DNA of 64,000 nt from Fallopia convolvulus (lineage: Eukaryota > Streptophyta > Magnoliopsida > Caryophyllales > Polygonaceae), in the NCBI GenBank assembly GCA_964016875.1, contig OZ024735.1, positions 11,269,338 through 11,333,337 of the forward strand, read 5' to 3'. Made by a program: the position numbers and the translations under genes. Positions 48,950-60,496 of the stretch are shown here, piece after piece. How positions within the stretch are numbered: position 1 is the stretch's first letter; the number at the start of each line of letters is the position of its first letter. The notes below the pieces were generated by a model. The model made no database searches, had not been told where the DNA came from, and saw only the letters and a program-made list of their open reading frames with translations.

Positions 48950-49845
48950 GGAACTCTAGGATAAGTCTGATCTAATCGTAAGTGGAAAAAGTTCGAAGTT
49001 TAGACATTGTATCAGCGACTATGTTACATTTGCGAGACACATGTTTAATCTTAACGTCCTCAAAAGAAAGTAAATGCACCCGGGTATCGGTGATATTCAT
49101 CTCGATCTGCCAAGGGCATGATCTATCTCTTATAACAGCCTTTATTACAGTGATGTTGCCTCCTTCCATTTCAATTTTAGTAAAATTTCTTTTCCTAGCT
49201 TACTTATCTCAAAGTATAGGCTCGTCGCTTCAGCTTGTAATGAATTCCAATTTTATTGGTAAATGCATCGAGGTGGATTACATTTCCTAAATGGTTTCTC
49301 ATGACATACCCTGCCATAGCCATACCAATTTATTTTTTTGATTCGTCAAAATTAAATTTAATAGTATCTTACGTTTGTCTTTTCTATATTTGCTAATATT
49401 GTTATTGTATTCCTCCTCGATATCTAGTTTCTTGGTTTTATACCAACTTTGGATTTGTTGTTTGATGTATTCTTCGAGTTTAGTGATGATGTTGCTTCCT
49501 TGTTGATTGAAAATTATTTGGTTTCGAATTTGCCATAAACACCACCAGGTGGTAAAAAGTTCTAATAGTTGTTCCTTTGTTATTTTTATTCGAAGTTGGT
49601 TTAGGATATATATGATGTTTCTTTGATTTGTGTCTTTGTTATGTATTTGTGGTTGTATTTTTTTATTAACGTGTTTCAAATTCTCTTTGAAATATGGGCA
49701 TTCAAGAAATAAATGTATATTGTCTTTTTGATGATAGCTAGTTACACAAAGGGCAATTAAGAGTCCCAACAACGTGTTTTTTAACTAATCGGTCTTTTGT
49801 GGGTAATTCATTATTACACAGTTTCCATAGAAACATTTTAATTTT
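48950..49845 (-). pseudogene. LINE remnant, zf-RVT and RNase H end
   Basis: Minus strand from 49772: CVTSYHQKDNIHLFLECPYF (zinc-binding part), then LFTTWWCLWQIRNQIIFNQQ and a long linker. RNase H follows: GGNITVIKAVIRDRSCPWQI and IKHVSRKCNIVADTMSK (49169-48972). Several stops separate the parts. It belongs to the same LINE as 50300-51125, which lies upstream of the plastid insertion. Confidence 0.85.
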
Positions 49846-49882
49846 GGGCGATGCATCTAATGTCTAAATCCAACTTATTTCA

Positions 49883-50185
49883 CTATCGAATCATAGAAGC
49901 TAGCAACCGTCGATATGCTCATATTGGTGACATTACCGTTGATGTAATAAAAGAAGCAATACCAAATATGCCTTTAGAAAGGTCAGAAGTGATCCGAGTT
50001 GTAATTGTACGTACTCGCAAAGAACTCAAATGCGACAACGACATGATAATACGATATGACGACAATGTTGCGGTTATTATTGATCAAAACGGAATTCCAA
50101 AAGGAACTCGCGTTTTTGGTGAAATCCCCCGAGAATTGTGACAATTAAACTCTAAAAAATCATTTCATTAGCGTATTATAAACCA
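49883..50185 (+). pseudogene. rpl14: Plastid rpl14 fragment (nuclear copy)
   Basis: The frame reads RIIEASNRRYAHIGD, AIPNMPLERSEVIR, VIVRTRKELKCDNDMIIRYD and GIPKGTRVFGEIPREL. This is plastid ribosomal protein L14 from its second quarter on. After REL there is a TGA and then weaker similarity to the real end (QLN..., to about 50185). The amino-terminal 30 or so residues are missing. Substitutions at normally constant places (for example a D and a T in the HIGD-ITVDVIKEA part) show it is old. It interrupts the minus-strand LINE. Confidence 0.93.
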
Positions 50186-50299
50186 CCAGATATAGTTGTG
50201 CTATTTTGATATCATTTCTATAGCGTATGATGTGGAGAACCATACGTTTTTGCTTGGTCGCCAATACAACCTATCTTGAATGTAGTTTTGTGGGATTAT

Positions 50300-51125
50300 A
50301 ATAATTTTAATTGCCTACATGATGTTCGTTGATAAGCATTTGGCTAATTTTGTGAGGCTTCATTCCTTTGTGTCAGTGATGAACTAAGCCACTCTACAAT
50401 TCTCAACATCTGCACCACTTGGTGGGTTTAGAAATTTAACTAGTGGTGTGTGTATTACCCATGCATCACTCCAGAATTCAATTGTTTGTCCGTCACCCAC
50501 TTTCCAGATAAGACCTGCTTTGAAAGTATCTAGTAGTTTATTAAGGTGTCTCCATTAATAAGAAGCATTTCCTTTGCCTTTGTAGAGTAATAAATCTGTC
50601 CTTTTAGTTATTTTTCAGTTATGATACGAGCCCATATATTCTCAGGTTCCTCAAGTATTTTCCATAATAGTTTCATTTGTAGTGCCTGATTTATATGTTT
50701 TGCTTTTCGTAGTCCTAATCTTCCTTTCTTTTTTGGTTTACATATTCTGTCCCAACTAATGAGTGGGACATGATGAGATCTTTCTTCTAGAAAATTTTGC
50801 GATTTAGATTATCTATTTCCTTCAAATTGGCATTTGGTAGCATAAAGCTCTGCATTATATAGTTTAGTTTGGCTTCTAGGTTGTTCTCCTTGCTTGTGAT
50901 AAGCAATTTCTTTTCCATGTTGCTAGCTGCTAATTTGTATTCGTAATAATCTTTTCAAAAAAGTTGATTTGGTTACCCTTTCATTTATAATTGGGCATCC
51001 TAAGTATTTCTCTAATGAACTTGTCTTTGGGATATTTAGTACCATTTGTAGTTGTCATTTGGTATTTAGGGATGTGTCTTTAGTGGTTTGAAAAGCTGAT
51101 TTATGATAACTTACTTTTTGTCCGG
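50300..51125 (-). pseudogene. LINE remnant, RT distal part
   Basis: Minus-strand pieces in order are SLEKYLGCPII (about 50990-51020), then a region ending VPLISWDRICKPKKKGRLGL (about 50700-50770). Next come KAGLIWKVGDGQTIEFW (about 50480-50525) and a break where the plastid fragment begins. These are the post-RT motifs of plant L1 ORF2. Frames are broken. Confidence 0.85.
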
Positions 51126-52588
51126 AAATGGCACACTACTCATCTAGAGTTGGAGTCCATCATTTTACTAAGCTCAGAGTGTGCCTCATGGATCTCCCTC
51201 TTGAGCTTCTCAACTTCATATTAGAGCCCCTCATTTTGCGCTTGGAACTCACAAGTGTGAGTCTCGAACTTTGATGCGATCACTCCTCTGAAAAAAGGTT
51301 TGATCTGCCCCGGACTCAGATCTTTGGCCTTATGATGGGTCTTCTTTCTCGATCTTATGGAAATGTTGGCAGAAGTGGGCTGATTTGGAATGTGAGACTA
51401 GAATCAACCTAGAAGAGATCTAGATCAAATCAAAGGTAGCAAGAAACGATCAGATTGAGTCTGGTCCTAGGGCCGACAAGGGGGCTCGACTAAGAGGAGG
51501 TGATTAGGGTTTAGAGGGTTCGATGCCTAGGCCTTAGGGAGAGAGACTCAATCTCAAAAGGGAATTTGTATAAACCCAAGCGTAAACCAAAACAACGAGT
51601 TCTCTTGGCCTCCTCCACTATGAGATTTGAGGCCCACTCTTTCTCCTCAAGATAGGTTGGAGGCTTGTAGTCCTGGCATGTCTCGTGAGAGGGCTTACGC
51701 ATATAAAGTCAACCCTAAACGGTAGCATTGACCCCACAAAGTCCCGATCCTCCAATAATATGTGACAACCTCATTGCTTAGGATCCAAGGATGACTTGCT
51801 TGAATCCCACAAGTCTCGATCTTTGTCAATCTTCTATAGCTTTGTTTCAACTTCTTCAACTCAGCTTTGAACTTGATTTTGAATGAAGAAATCGACTAGA
51901 TGATGGTGATGATAATAGATCAAGAGGAGGCACTAATGATTTGCTCTTGATGGTAGTTGGTGAAGATAGTTCTATCAAACTCAACTTAGAGGCACAAAAC
52001 TTTGCAAGTTGAGGCCATTCTCGATTTTCTCTCCTTGAATGATGATGAGAATGATGTCGAACCAGGTATAACTCCACACATTAATTGAGAACACAACAAC
52101 ACTCAAAAGTAGGATTGTTAGAACAATAGCATGCGAGATTGATTAAATAAAAGGTCCGAAGAGAGGAGAGACAACTTTGATGAGGATAATTGTAGGCGAA
52201 GCGATACAAGGTTGATTCAAGACTAGACCCGATCCTTGAACTTGGATATGGTGCCCTTGGATTTGATGGAGATGGATCTCAAGATGCATGGCTTATGGGA
52301 ACGTTTTTGAAAGAGGAGGAAGGTGATGGAGATGACGAGATATGGAGGGGGTATGGATGTGTTGGAGAAGGATGTGACGCACCTTCGGAAACACGAACTT
52401 GAAGTTCTGCTCTAGGATATTACGCACCTAGTTTGAACCTTCAATTTTTGATCAATATGACACACAATATTGATTAACCAAATCTGATTTTAATTCAATT
52501 GAAACTAAATGGAATGAGTTCTAAGGAGACAAGAGATTTTAGGTTTGATTCATTAATCTTGTCTAACTAGGCAAAGACACCTCCTAGG
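51126..52588. other. Unassigned repeat-like stretch
   Basis: On the minus strand, 51290-51140 gives a coiled-coil-like peptide (SKFETHTCEFQAQNEGL, one stop, YEVEKLKREIHEAHSELSKM), the kind found in gag-like or transposon-encoded proteins. The rest holds no recognisable domain. The right end adjoins the LTR of element C, with CTAGG just before it. Confidence 0.4.
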
Positions 52589-52906
52589 TGATACGTGATC
52601 GCCTCGGATTACTCCTTGTAGATCAAGTATTGCAACCTCACAAGTCTTGATCTTGCCTTGTAATCGAATTTTCAAACCTAAAACAATTCCAAAGTCAATC
52701 ACTTGTTGCGCAAGGAATCAAAAACTGAATGAACAATGAATAACATATTGGATTTGAATTAATATGAAGATTCAAATAGATAGTTCAACTGAATTGGCTC
52801 TAACGCTAAATTCAGTTGATGAACTAGCATTGATCTTTAACAATCAATCTAGAACTGAACTAGTTGAACAACTTATCAACACAAATCTGAATTGCAAGTA
52901 TGAAAC

Positions 52907-52945
<39 letters not shown>

Positions 52946-54238
52946 TATGAAATTGATTGGCTCTTTGGATGCAAAAACACGCAAGTTTGGTGGCCCAAGA
53001 ACTAGATAAAACCAATTTAAGGTTATCTAATTCCAAGCTAATTTTATTGAATAAAAATGCAAGAGTATTTAAAGGAGTACAAAGCAAGTCCTTGGAGAGC
53101 AAGGCAAATAACCCGGCGGCCCTATAAGGGTATTCATGGGCTTTTTCTTCCTTCCTAAGATAATATAAAATAAACTAGATAAAACTAACTAGATCCCCTT
53201 AAATTAAATAAATCAAATAAAGATTTATCTGACTTATTTAATGATGCGTCCCTCGCTTAGGATGCTAAGGATCGATGCGATGTTTGAGTAGTGGGTCTCA
53301 AAGAGTGCGGCGGAAGACTTGATTGATTCGGACTTTGGCACGAACGATCGCAACAATGGAGAAAATCGAGAGCTTTGAATGAAAGTAACAATGGCGGCGC
53401 AAGCACAAAGGGAAAATAAGGAGAAACCTCTACTTTAATTAACCCTAAAATGTGCGATGAGTAAAAACATAAGCCTAATCCCCCTTATATAGGGAGGCGA
53501 CACAAGCAATCCATCGAAAAACCCTAAAATACCTATCGGCGCACCTAGGGCTAGAACGCAGTCTAGGCCCATCGGCGCGGTCCAAAATGTGGCGGCGCAA
53601 GGCCCATAATTAACCTTCTATAAGCATAAAACTAGTAATAGCAATGTTCTATAATGGAAAGAATGCAAAAAACTACTAAAAATGGATAGGTCGTTCGTGA
53701 CCGTGCTCGCAGTGTCGCGACTTGCTTGGCGCGGTGTTGGAGAGGCTCGGACACGACGGTGGCGAAGTCACGGCGCGAGGCCGAAGGCTGGCGAGGACGC
53801 TGGCACGGCGCTGGGTGCTGGTGACGACGTTGGCGAGGTCTCGCGAACTTGAGGTTCGCCGATGCATCCGAGAACCTCAAGTTGTGACTCGACTACGACG
53901 TCCGATGCGAGGACCTCGAGTGGCGATCCGAGGTCGAGTCCCAGCACGAGGTCTCGGCGATGGCTGGTTGCGGCCTCGACTTGCGATCCGATGCTCGAGG
54001 ACGTCGCGTCTTGGCACGGTTGGTCCGAGAGCTCGTAACGAGGTTCCTCGGCGCCGATGATGGAAATGGTGTCGAGCGAGGTCGCGATGCAAGGCGCGCC
54101 GTGGCCAGCGGAGAGGCGCGATACTAGTGATTGTGTCGCGGTCTCGATGGCACGGGCCCTGGCACGGGTGACTGGGCCATCTGAGCGAAATGTGAAGGCC
54201 TCGATCTCTTGGCTAGCATCCATAGACGGGGTCGCATC
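52589..54238 (-). repeat. 3' LTR of Ty3 element C
   Basis: In minus orientation it starts TGATGCGACCCCG (54238), right after the purine tract GTGGGGGAGGG, and ends CGATCACGTATCA (52589). It is 1650 bp. The first 471 bases are the tail of the pol frame. It has a (GA)n run at about 52910-52945 and shares TCAGATAAATCTTTATTTG and neighbouring segments with the LTR of element A. The GC-rich part 53690-54150 has near-repeats of a CGAGGTCGAGTC type. Confidence 0.9.
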
Positions 54239-56866
54239 ACCCTCCCCCACTTGGCTGGGAAACGTCCCCGTTTCCTCATATGCAGGCTTAGTATAGGGAG
54301 AGAGATCGGCAACGTTGACAGTTGAGTGCACATAATACTTGCCAGGGAGGTCGATCTTGTAAGCGTTGTTGCCAATGCGCTCCAAGACTTTGAAGGGGCC
54401 GTCTCCACGCTGGTGAAGCTTGGTTTTCCGGGCGTCCGGGAAACGGTCCTTCCAGAGGTGCAACCAAACGAGGTCTCCGGGGTTGAAGATTAGGCGGCGG
54501 AGGCCTTTGTTGTGTTGCGCCTCATATTGAGCAGCCCGGCGTTCCAATTGGACTCGTCTCCTCTCGTGCAAGCGGCGAATGGCATCGGCACGGTTGGCCG
54601 CGTCGATGTGCTCGCCGGTCTTCAAGGGCCGAGGCGTCAAGTCCATTGGAGAGTGCGGGTTGAGTCCATAGACGACCTCAAATGGAGTCTTCTTTGTCGC
54701 CGAATGCTTGGACCTGTTATAAGCAAACTCAACGAAGGGAATTAGGTCCTCCCACCGGCGTGGGTTATGTTTGAGCACCGTCCGAAGAAGGGTGCCCAAT
54801 GTCCGATTGGTCACTTCAGTTTGACCATCGGTTTGGGGATGATATGCAATTGAAAATAGTAAGTGTGTACCTAGCTTTCCCCAAAGCGTTCTCCAAAAAT
54901 GGCTACAGAATTTCGTGTCTCGATCACTAACGATAGTGCGAGGCACGCCATGGAGCTTCACGACATGTTCAAAGAACAAGTTTGCGATTTCGGTCGCATT
55001 GTTGTTCCCTTTGCATGGCACGAAGTGAGCCATTTTGGAAAAACGGTCTACAATTACGAAAATCGAATACTTGTCGCGCCTTGTCATCGGAAGGCCCGTG
55101 ATAAAATCCATGGAGAGGTCTTCCCACGGGGTATCCGGAACGGGCAAGGGCGTGTAAAGGCCATGAGGTTGGGACCTCGATTTAGCTGTTTGGCACGGCA
55201 CACAACCGCGGCAATACTTGTAAACATCCGAGGCCATGTGGGGCCAGAAAAAATGCTCACGAAGTGCTGCTAGGGTTTTGGCTATGCCAAAATGGCCTCG
55301 GCCGTCATGAGCTTCTTTGAGCAATAGATGCCTCACAGATGAAGACGGAATGCAAAGCTTTCCGGCTCGGTAGAGGTATCCATTGTCCAAAAAATAGGAC
55401 TCATGGATTCGACTTTGCGCAAGGTTCTCCATGACCGGTTTAAAATATGGATCATGCAAGTATAACTCCTTAATCAAGGAGAACCCGAGCAAATTGGCCT
55501 GTAATTGAGTCAATAAAACATACCTGCGTGACAGTGCGTCTGCCACGATATTTTCCTTTCCTTTCTTGTGGGCGATGATATACGAAAAAGTTTCCATGAA
55601 TTCCACCCACCGAGCATGGCGCCTGTTAAGAGTCATTTGACTCTTTAGATAAGCAAGGGTCGCATGGTCCGTGTGAATCACGAACTCACTTGGCCATAAA
55701 TAGTGTTGCCATGTCTTAAGAACCCGAATTAAAGCGTACAACTCCTTGTCATACGTCGGGTAATTGAGAGTTGCCCCCTTAAGATTCTCACTAAAGTATG
55801 CAATAGGGCGTCTCTCTTGAAGGAGTACGCCGCCTATGCCATAGTCAGAGGCGTCGCACTCGATCTCAAAGTGCTTGGAAAAGTCTGGCAATTGCAAGAC
55901 CGGAGCACTACACAAAGCTTGTTTTAAGGCCTGAAAGGCGGCCTCATGGTGTGGCATCCACTTGATTGTGGTTGCCTTCTTGGTTAGGTTGTGGAGTGGC
56001 CCGGCGATGGAACTAAAGTCCTTGACGAAACGCCGGTAGAACCCTGCGAGCCCTAAGAAGGAGCGAACCATAGTTGGGGTCGTAGGGGTGGGCCACTCTC
56101 GGATGGCGCGGATCTTGTCGTCATCCACTTTTAGCCCATCCTTGGACACGACGAACCCAAGAAAATTCGTCGTGTCCGTGCAAAACGAACACTTGTCTAG
56201 GTTTACATATAATGAATGTTCGCGAAGGCATTCTAACACCAACCTAAGGTGCCTCGCGTGATAGTCCAAGTCTCTAGAAAAAACTAAGATGTCGTCAAAA
56301 TACACCACGACAAAACGTCCTAAAAATTTTCGAAAAACAAAGTTCATAAGCCGCATAAAAGTACTAGGGGCGTTTGTCAAGCCAAAAGGCATGACAAGCC
56401 ATTCGTATAAACCATGTTTGGTTTTGAATGCGGTTTTCCATTCGTCGCCCTCTTGCATACGGATTTGGTGATATCCGTTTCGTAGATCAATCTTGGAAAA
56501 CAGGGCGGCGCCATGGAGCTCATCTAGCATGTCATCGAGCCTAGGAATCAGATGTCTGTACTTCACCGTAATCTGATTAATGGCTCGGCAGTCGACGCAC
56601 ATACGCCACAAACCATCTTTCTTCGGCACAAGGATCACCGGCACGGCGCACGGGCTCAAGGACTCTCGGACAAAACCCTTGTCCAATAGTGCTTGAACTT
56701 GGCGTTGAAGCTCCTCGTTCTCCTTTGGCGAAGTCCTATAGGCTGCTCGATTTGGGAGGGAGGCGCCTGGCATGAGATCAATCTTGTGCTCGATCCCTCG
56801 GATCGGCGGCAAGCCCTTCGGTAGCTCATCCGGCATAATATCTTCAAACTCCTTCAAAAGAGACAA
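53768..56866 (-). CDS. Intact pol of Ty3 element C
   Basis: A 1032-codon frame without a stop. RT: MPFGLTNAPSTF and VVYFDDILVFSRD (catalytic YFDD at residues 189-192). RNase H: FEIECDASDYGIGGVL (about 345-360) and IHTDHATL. Integrase: zinc region HDGRGHFGIAKT, CRGCVPCQTAKS; core LSMDFITGLPMTRRDKYS, TIVSDRDTKF and YHPQTDGQTEVTNRTLG (D, D, E). After it come GDGPFKVLERIGNNAYKIDL and the tail with DGPVTRARARAIETAT. The last 157 codons lie in the LTR. Because it is intact it may be young. It begins in a different frame from the upstream gag-protease frame. Lineage is CRM-like by wording and layout, inferred. Confidence 0.93.
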   Translation of the reverse strand: MSLLKEFEDIMPDELPKGLPPIRGIEHKIDLMPGASLPNRAAYRTSPKENEELQRQVQALLDKGFVRESLSPCAVPVILVPKKDGLWRMCVDCRAINQITVKYRHLIPRLDDMLDELHGAALFSKIDLRNGYHQIRMQEGDEWKTAFKTKHGLYEWLVMPFGLTNAPSTFMRLMNFVFRKFLGRFVVVYFDDILVFSRDLDYHARHLRLVLECLREHSLYVNLDKCSFCTDTTNFLGFVVSKDGLKVDDDKIRAIREWPTPTTPTMVRSFLGLAGFYRRFVKDFSSIAGPLHNLTKKATTIKWMPHHEAAFQALKQALCSAPVLQLPDFSKHFEIECDASDYGIGGVLLQERRPIAYFSENLKGATLNYPTYDKELYALIRVLKTWQHYLWPSEFVIHTDHATLAYLKSQMTLNRRHARWVEFMETFSYIIAHKKGKENIVADALSRRYVLLTQLQANLLGFSLIKELYLHDPYFKPVMENLAQSRIHESYFLDNGYLYRAGKLCIPSSSVRHLLLKEAHDGRGHFGIAKTLAALREHFFWPHMASDVYKYCRGCVPCQTAKSRSQPHGLYTPLPVPDTPWEDLSMDFITGLPMTRRDKYSIFVIVDRFSKMAHFVPCKGNNNATEIANLFFEHVVKLHGVPRTIVSDRDTKFCSHFWRTLWGKLGTHLLFSIAYHPQTDGQTEVTNRTLGTLLRTVLKHNPRRWEDLIPFVEFAYNRSKHSATKKTPFEVVYGLNPHSPMDLTPRPLKTGEHIDAANRADAIRRLHERRRVQLERRAAQYEAQHNKGLRRLIFNPGDLVWLHLWKDRFPDARKTKLHQRGDGPFKVLERIGNNAYKIDLPGKYYVHSTVNVADLSPYTKPAYEETGTFPSQVGEGDATPSMDASQEIEAFTFRSDGPVTRARARAIETATQSLVSRLSAGHGAPCIATSLDTISIIGAEEPRYELSDQPCQDATSSSIGSQVEAATSHRRDLVLGLDLGSPLEVLASDVVVESQLEVLGCIGEPQVRETSPTSSPAPSAVPASSPAFGLAP

Positions 56867-57695
56867 ATAGAAGAAGGAAGTGAAGAATCCACAGATTTAG
56901 TAATAGAAAGAAGGGGAAAAAGGATGAAACAAGAAAGACTCCCCTGAATGGATTTCTCGAAGTCCCGACGCCTGGCTAAGAGAAGGCGATCCTGGCATGT
57001 GCCTAGCAAAGGTGGCGCGGCGTCGGTGCTCGTACGGTCAGCTTCTGGGGCGATTTTTGAATATGTTGTAGCCCTTGGATTTTCTGGAAGAACGCCCCTG
57101 GAAACGTCGTGAAACTCGTCCCGTAGCTCCTGGAATCCAAGTTTCCGTGCAGCGACGGCGTGCTGTGCGACGCTAGGAGTCTCACTCGGCGGCCCCTTGC
57201 TTAAATTGACTTCTCCGTGGCGTTTTTTCTTCAAATCTGGTGGAAAGTCAATTTTGATCTGTTTTCCACCAGAAACGTCGATGGAATCCCCCGAAAACTG
57301 TTGGAGGCCTTGCTTGCTAAAATCAGCGGCATTCGGCGCGTTGCCGAGTCCCCTCGAAGCAAACCGTCGGCCCGGCTCTGGTTTGTGTCGGCGTTTTCCA
57401 TCTTGATCAGCTTCACCACTGTTTTTAGAATGTTTGGCACCAGAAACGCCTTTGGAAGTTTCAGAATTGGTGGTGGACGCCGGTGGCGTCGTGATTGGCG
57501 CGTCGGTGCCGCCGTCGCTAGCTTTCTGTCTAATTCGCTCGGCTTCATCCTGTAAAGCTTCACTAGGCGACATAGGTAAGAGGGTCACGCGCTTCCCGTG
57601 GTAATTGAACATGTAAGTGTTCAAATACCCGTCGTGAAGCACGCGACGATCGTATTGCCATGGGCACCCCAACAAGAGATGTGTGGCGTCCATAG
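56854..57695 (-). pseudogene. gag-protease frame of element C, distal part and spacer
   Basis: From 57695 down, the frame continues the protease (MDATHLLLGCPWQYDRRVL, LNTYMFNYHGKRVTLLPM) and goes into a 200-residue low-complexity spacer rich in S, P, D and K. It then ends ITKSVDSSLPSSICLF at 56854, overlapping the pol start in another frame. The upstream part lies at 63651-64000, separated by the CACTA element. The frame change to pol may be one indel or a genuine frameshift site; I cannot tell. Confidence 0.85.
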
Positions 57696-58129
57696 CACTG
57701 CTGGAAAACACGTCTGTAGCCAGAAAATATTTAGCCACGAATATTGTCGAGGTTAATTTGGTTGGCAACGGCCACAAGTTTAACCACAAATATTTACGTT
57801 TGTGGTTATATTGCCATGAAAAATACAGTTGCTGCTATATTTGAGGCTGAATCGTCGCGAAAAGAGCGTGCGGCTAAATTTGGTTGTAGATTTTTGGGCA
57901 TATTGTCATGAAAACATGCCCGTGGCTAAAGTTTAGGCCAATATGACGCGAATATCTCGTGCGGCTAGATTCATTTCTAGTATAGTAGCTAATTAGCCAC
58001 GAAAAAAAATTCGAGTGTATATTCACGGCAAAATCTGGAGCTAAGTACCCACATGATATTTATGGCTAGTTTTGTGGTTATTTGTGTGGGTAATTTGAAT
58101 CATTGGCTCATAAATGGTCCTTTATTTCG

Positions 58130-58520
58130 TGAGAATTTTTAGAAATAACCACAAAATTAGCCACGAGTTCTTATTTTCGTGTCTAACTTAGTTTGTTTGG
58201 AAACATCTGCGATAACAGTCACGAGATTAGCCACGACTTCTTTATTTCGTGAGAAATTTGTAGAAATAACCACAAGACTAGTCACGAGTTCTTCATTTCG
58301 TGTCTAACTTTGTTTGTTTGGAAATATTTGCAGAAACAATCACGAGATTAGCCACGAGTTCTTCATTTCGTGAGAAATCTGCAGAAATAACCACGAGACT
58401 AGTCACGAGTTCTTCATTTCGTGTCTAACTTTGTTTGTTTGGAAAAATTTGCAAAAATAGTCACGAGATTAGCCACGAGTTCTTCATTTCGTGGTAAATC
58501 TGCAAAAATAACCACATGAT
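58130..58520. repeat. Subterminal 121-bp tandem repeats of the CACTA element
   Basis: Three tandem copies are marked by GTCTAACTTTGTTTGTTTGG at 58181, 58302 and 58423, exactly 121 bp apart. Each contains several CACGAG and TTTCGTG motifs in both orientations. Subterminal repeats of this kind bind the transposase in En/Spm; that role is inferred here. Confidence 0.85.
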
Positions 58521-58914
58521 TTAAACGAAGGAAGAGGAGAAGAGTTTGGATTGGGTTGCTCCTCCATCTAGGCCGAGTAGAGTGATCCAAAACGGGACCA
58601 TTTCTTTTTACTCCCAAGCCCATCAGATTTTCTATTTCCTCCCAAGCCAACTCTTAATTAATTTTTATTATTTGTAAAATTATTTCCACTATAAATAACA
58701 ATTATTTTAAAGTTTTAATAAATATTACCCATAGGCCTTTATAAAGAATATTTATTAAAATAAAATATAAATCATACTCACCTAGGAAATTAATAATTTT
58801 TAATAAACTATAAATGACTTCGTAGAATAATAATATTTATGAGAATAACATTATTTTGCATGTTTAAGACTAGATTATTCGAGAATAATAATTTAAAATA
58901 ATTTCCTTTAGAAA

Positions 58915-60440
58915 TCTTTCATTATTATGAGAAATCTTTATATTCCTCTAGAATCATTCATTCTTATGAGAAATCATTATATTCGTTTACAATCGTTCAT
59001 TCTTATGAGAAATCGTTATATTCCTTTAGAATCGTTCATTCTTATGAGAAATCGTTATATTCCCTTAGAATCGTTCATTCTTATGAGAAATCTTTATATT
59101 TATTTAGAATCGTTCATTCTTATGAGAAATCGTTATATTCATTAAGATCGTTCATTCTTATAAGATATTGTAATATTCCTTTAGAAACGTTTATTCTTAT
59201 AAGAAATCATTATATTCCTTTGATTAGAATCGTTCATTCTTATAAGAAATCAATATATTCCTTTAGAGTCGTTTATTCTTATAAGAAAACGTTATATTCC
59301 TTTAGAATCGTTCATTCTTATAAGAAATCATTATATTCCTTTAGACGCGTTCATTCTTATAAGAAATCAATATATTTCTTTAGAGTCGTTTATTCTTATA
59401 AGAAAACGTTATATTCTTTTAGAATCGTTCATTCTTATAAGAAATCATTATATTCCTTTAGACTCGTTCATTCTTATAAGAAATCAATATATTTCTTCAG
59501 AATCGTTCATTCTTATAAGAAATCAATATAATCCTTTAGAATCATTCATTCTTAATTATAAGAAATCGTTATATTTCGTTAGAACCGTTCATTCTTATAA
59601 GAAATCAATATATTACTTCAGAATCGTTCATTCTTATAAGAAATCAATATAGTCCTTTAGAATCGTTCATTCTTATAAGAAATCGTTATATTCCTTTAGA
59701 ATCGTTCATTCTTATAGGAAATCAATATATTCCTTTAGACTCGTTCATTCTTATAAGAAATCAATAGATTCCTTCATAATCGTTCATTTTTATAAGAAAT
59801 CAATATAGTCCTTTAGAATCGTTCATTCTTATAAGAAATCGTTATATTCCTTTAGAACCGTTCATTCTTATAAGAAAACGTTATATTCTTTTAGAATCGT
59901 TCGTTCTTATAAGAAATCAATATATTCATTTAGAATCGTTCATTCTTATAAGAAATCAACATATTCATTTAGAATCGTTCATTCTTATAAGAAATCAATA
60001 TATTCGTTTAGAATCGTCCATTCTTATAAGAAATCGTTATATTCCTTTAGAATCGTTAATTCTATAAGAAATTGTTATATTCCTTCAGAATCGTTCATTC
60101 TTATAAGAAATCGTTAAACCCTAAACCCTAAACTCTGAATCAATATATTCATTTAGAATCGTTTATTCTTATAAGAAATCATCATATTCCTTTAGAATCA
60201 TTCATTCTAATAAAAAAACGTAAAATTCCCTTAGAATCATTCATTCTTATAAGAAAACGTCATATTTCTTTAGAATCATTCATTCTTATAAGAAAACGTT
60301 TTATTCCTTTAGAATCGTTTATTGTTATAAGAAAACGTTATATTCCTTTACAGTCATTTATTCTTATAAGAAATCGTTATATTTAATTTAGAATCGTTCA
60401 TTCTTATAAGAAATCGTTACATTCCATTAGAGTTATGGTT
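58915..60440. repeat. 39-bp minisatellite, about 39 units
   Basis: The unit is about 39 bp: TTATATTCCTTTAGAATCG then TTCATTCTTATAAGAAATCG. It is repeated head to tail with 5-15% variation. Because 39 is a multiple of three, long frames with a 13-residue repeat appear (58927-59145, 59220-59531), but nothing suggests they are genes. A telomere-like insert lies at 60114-60134. Confidence 0.93.
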
Positions 60441-60496
60441 AAAGTTTAACAAAACCTAAACCTCTATTATGATCTTCATATGCTTGATGTTGATAA

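Noticed and set aside
53768..56866. Calling element C centromere-specific
   Set aside because: The layout is CRM-like, but there is no position information or satellite array in the window.
58927..59531. Two open frames with a 13-residue repeat
   Set aside because: They follow from the 39-bp minisatellite period; there is no unique part, promoter or known domain.
58915..60440. CRISPR-like array
   Set aside because: Units are contiguous with no unique spacers and the host is a plant nuclear genome.
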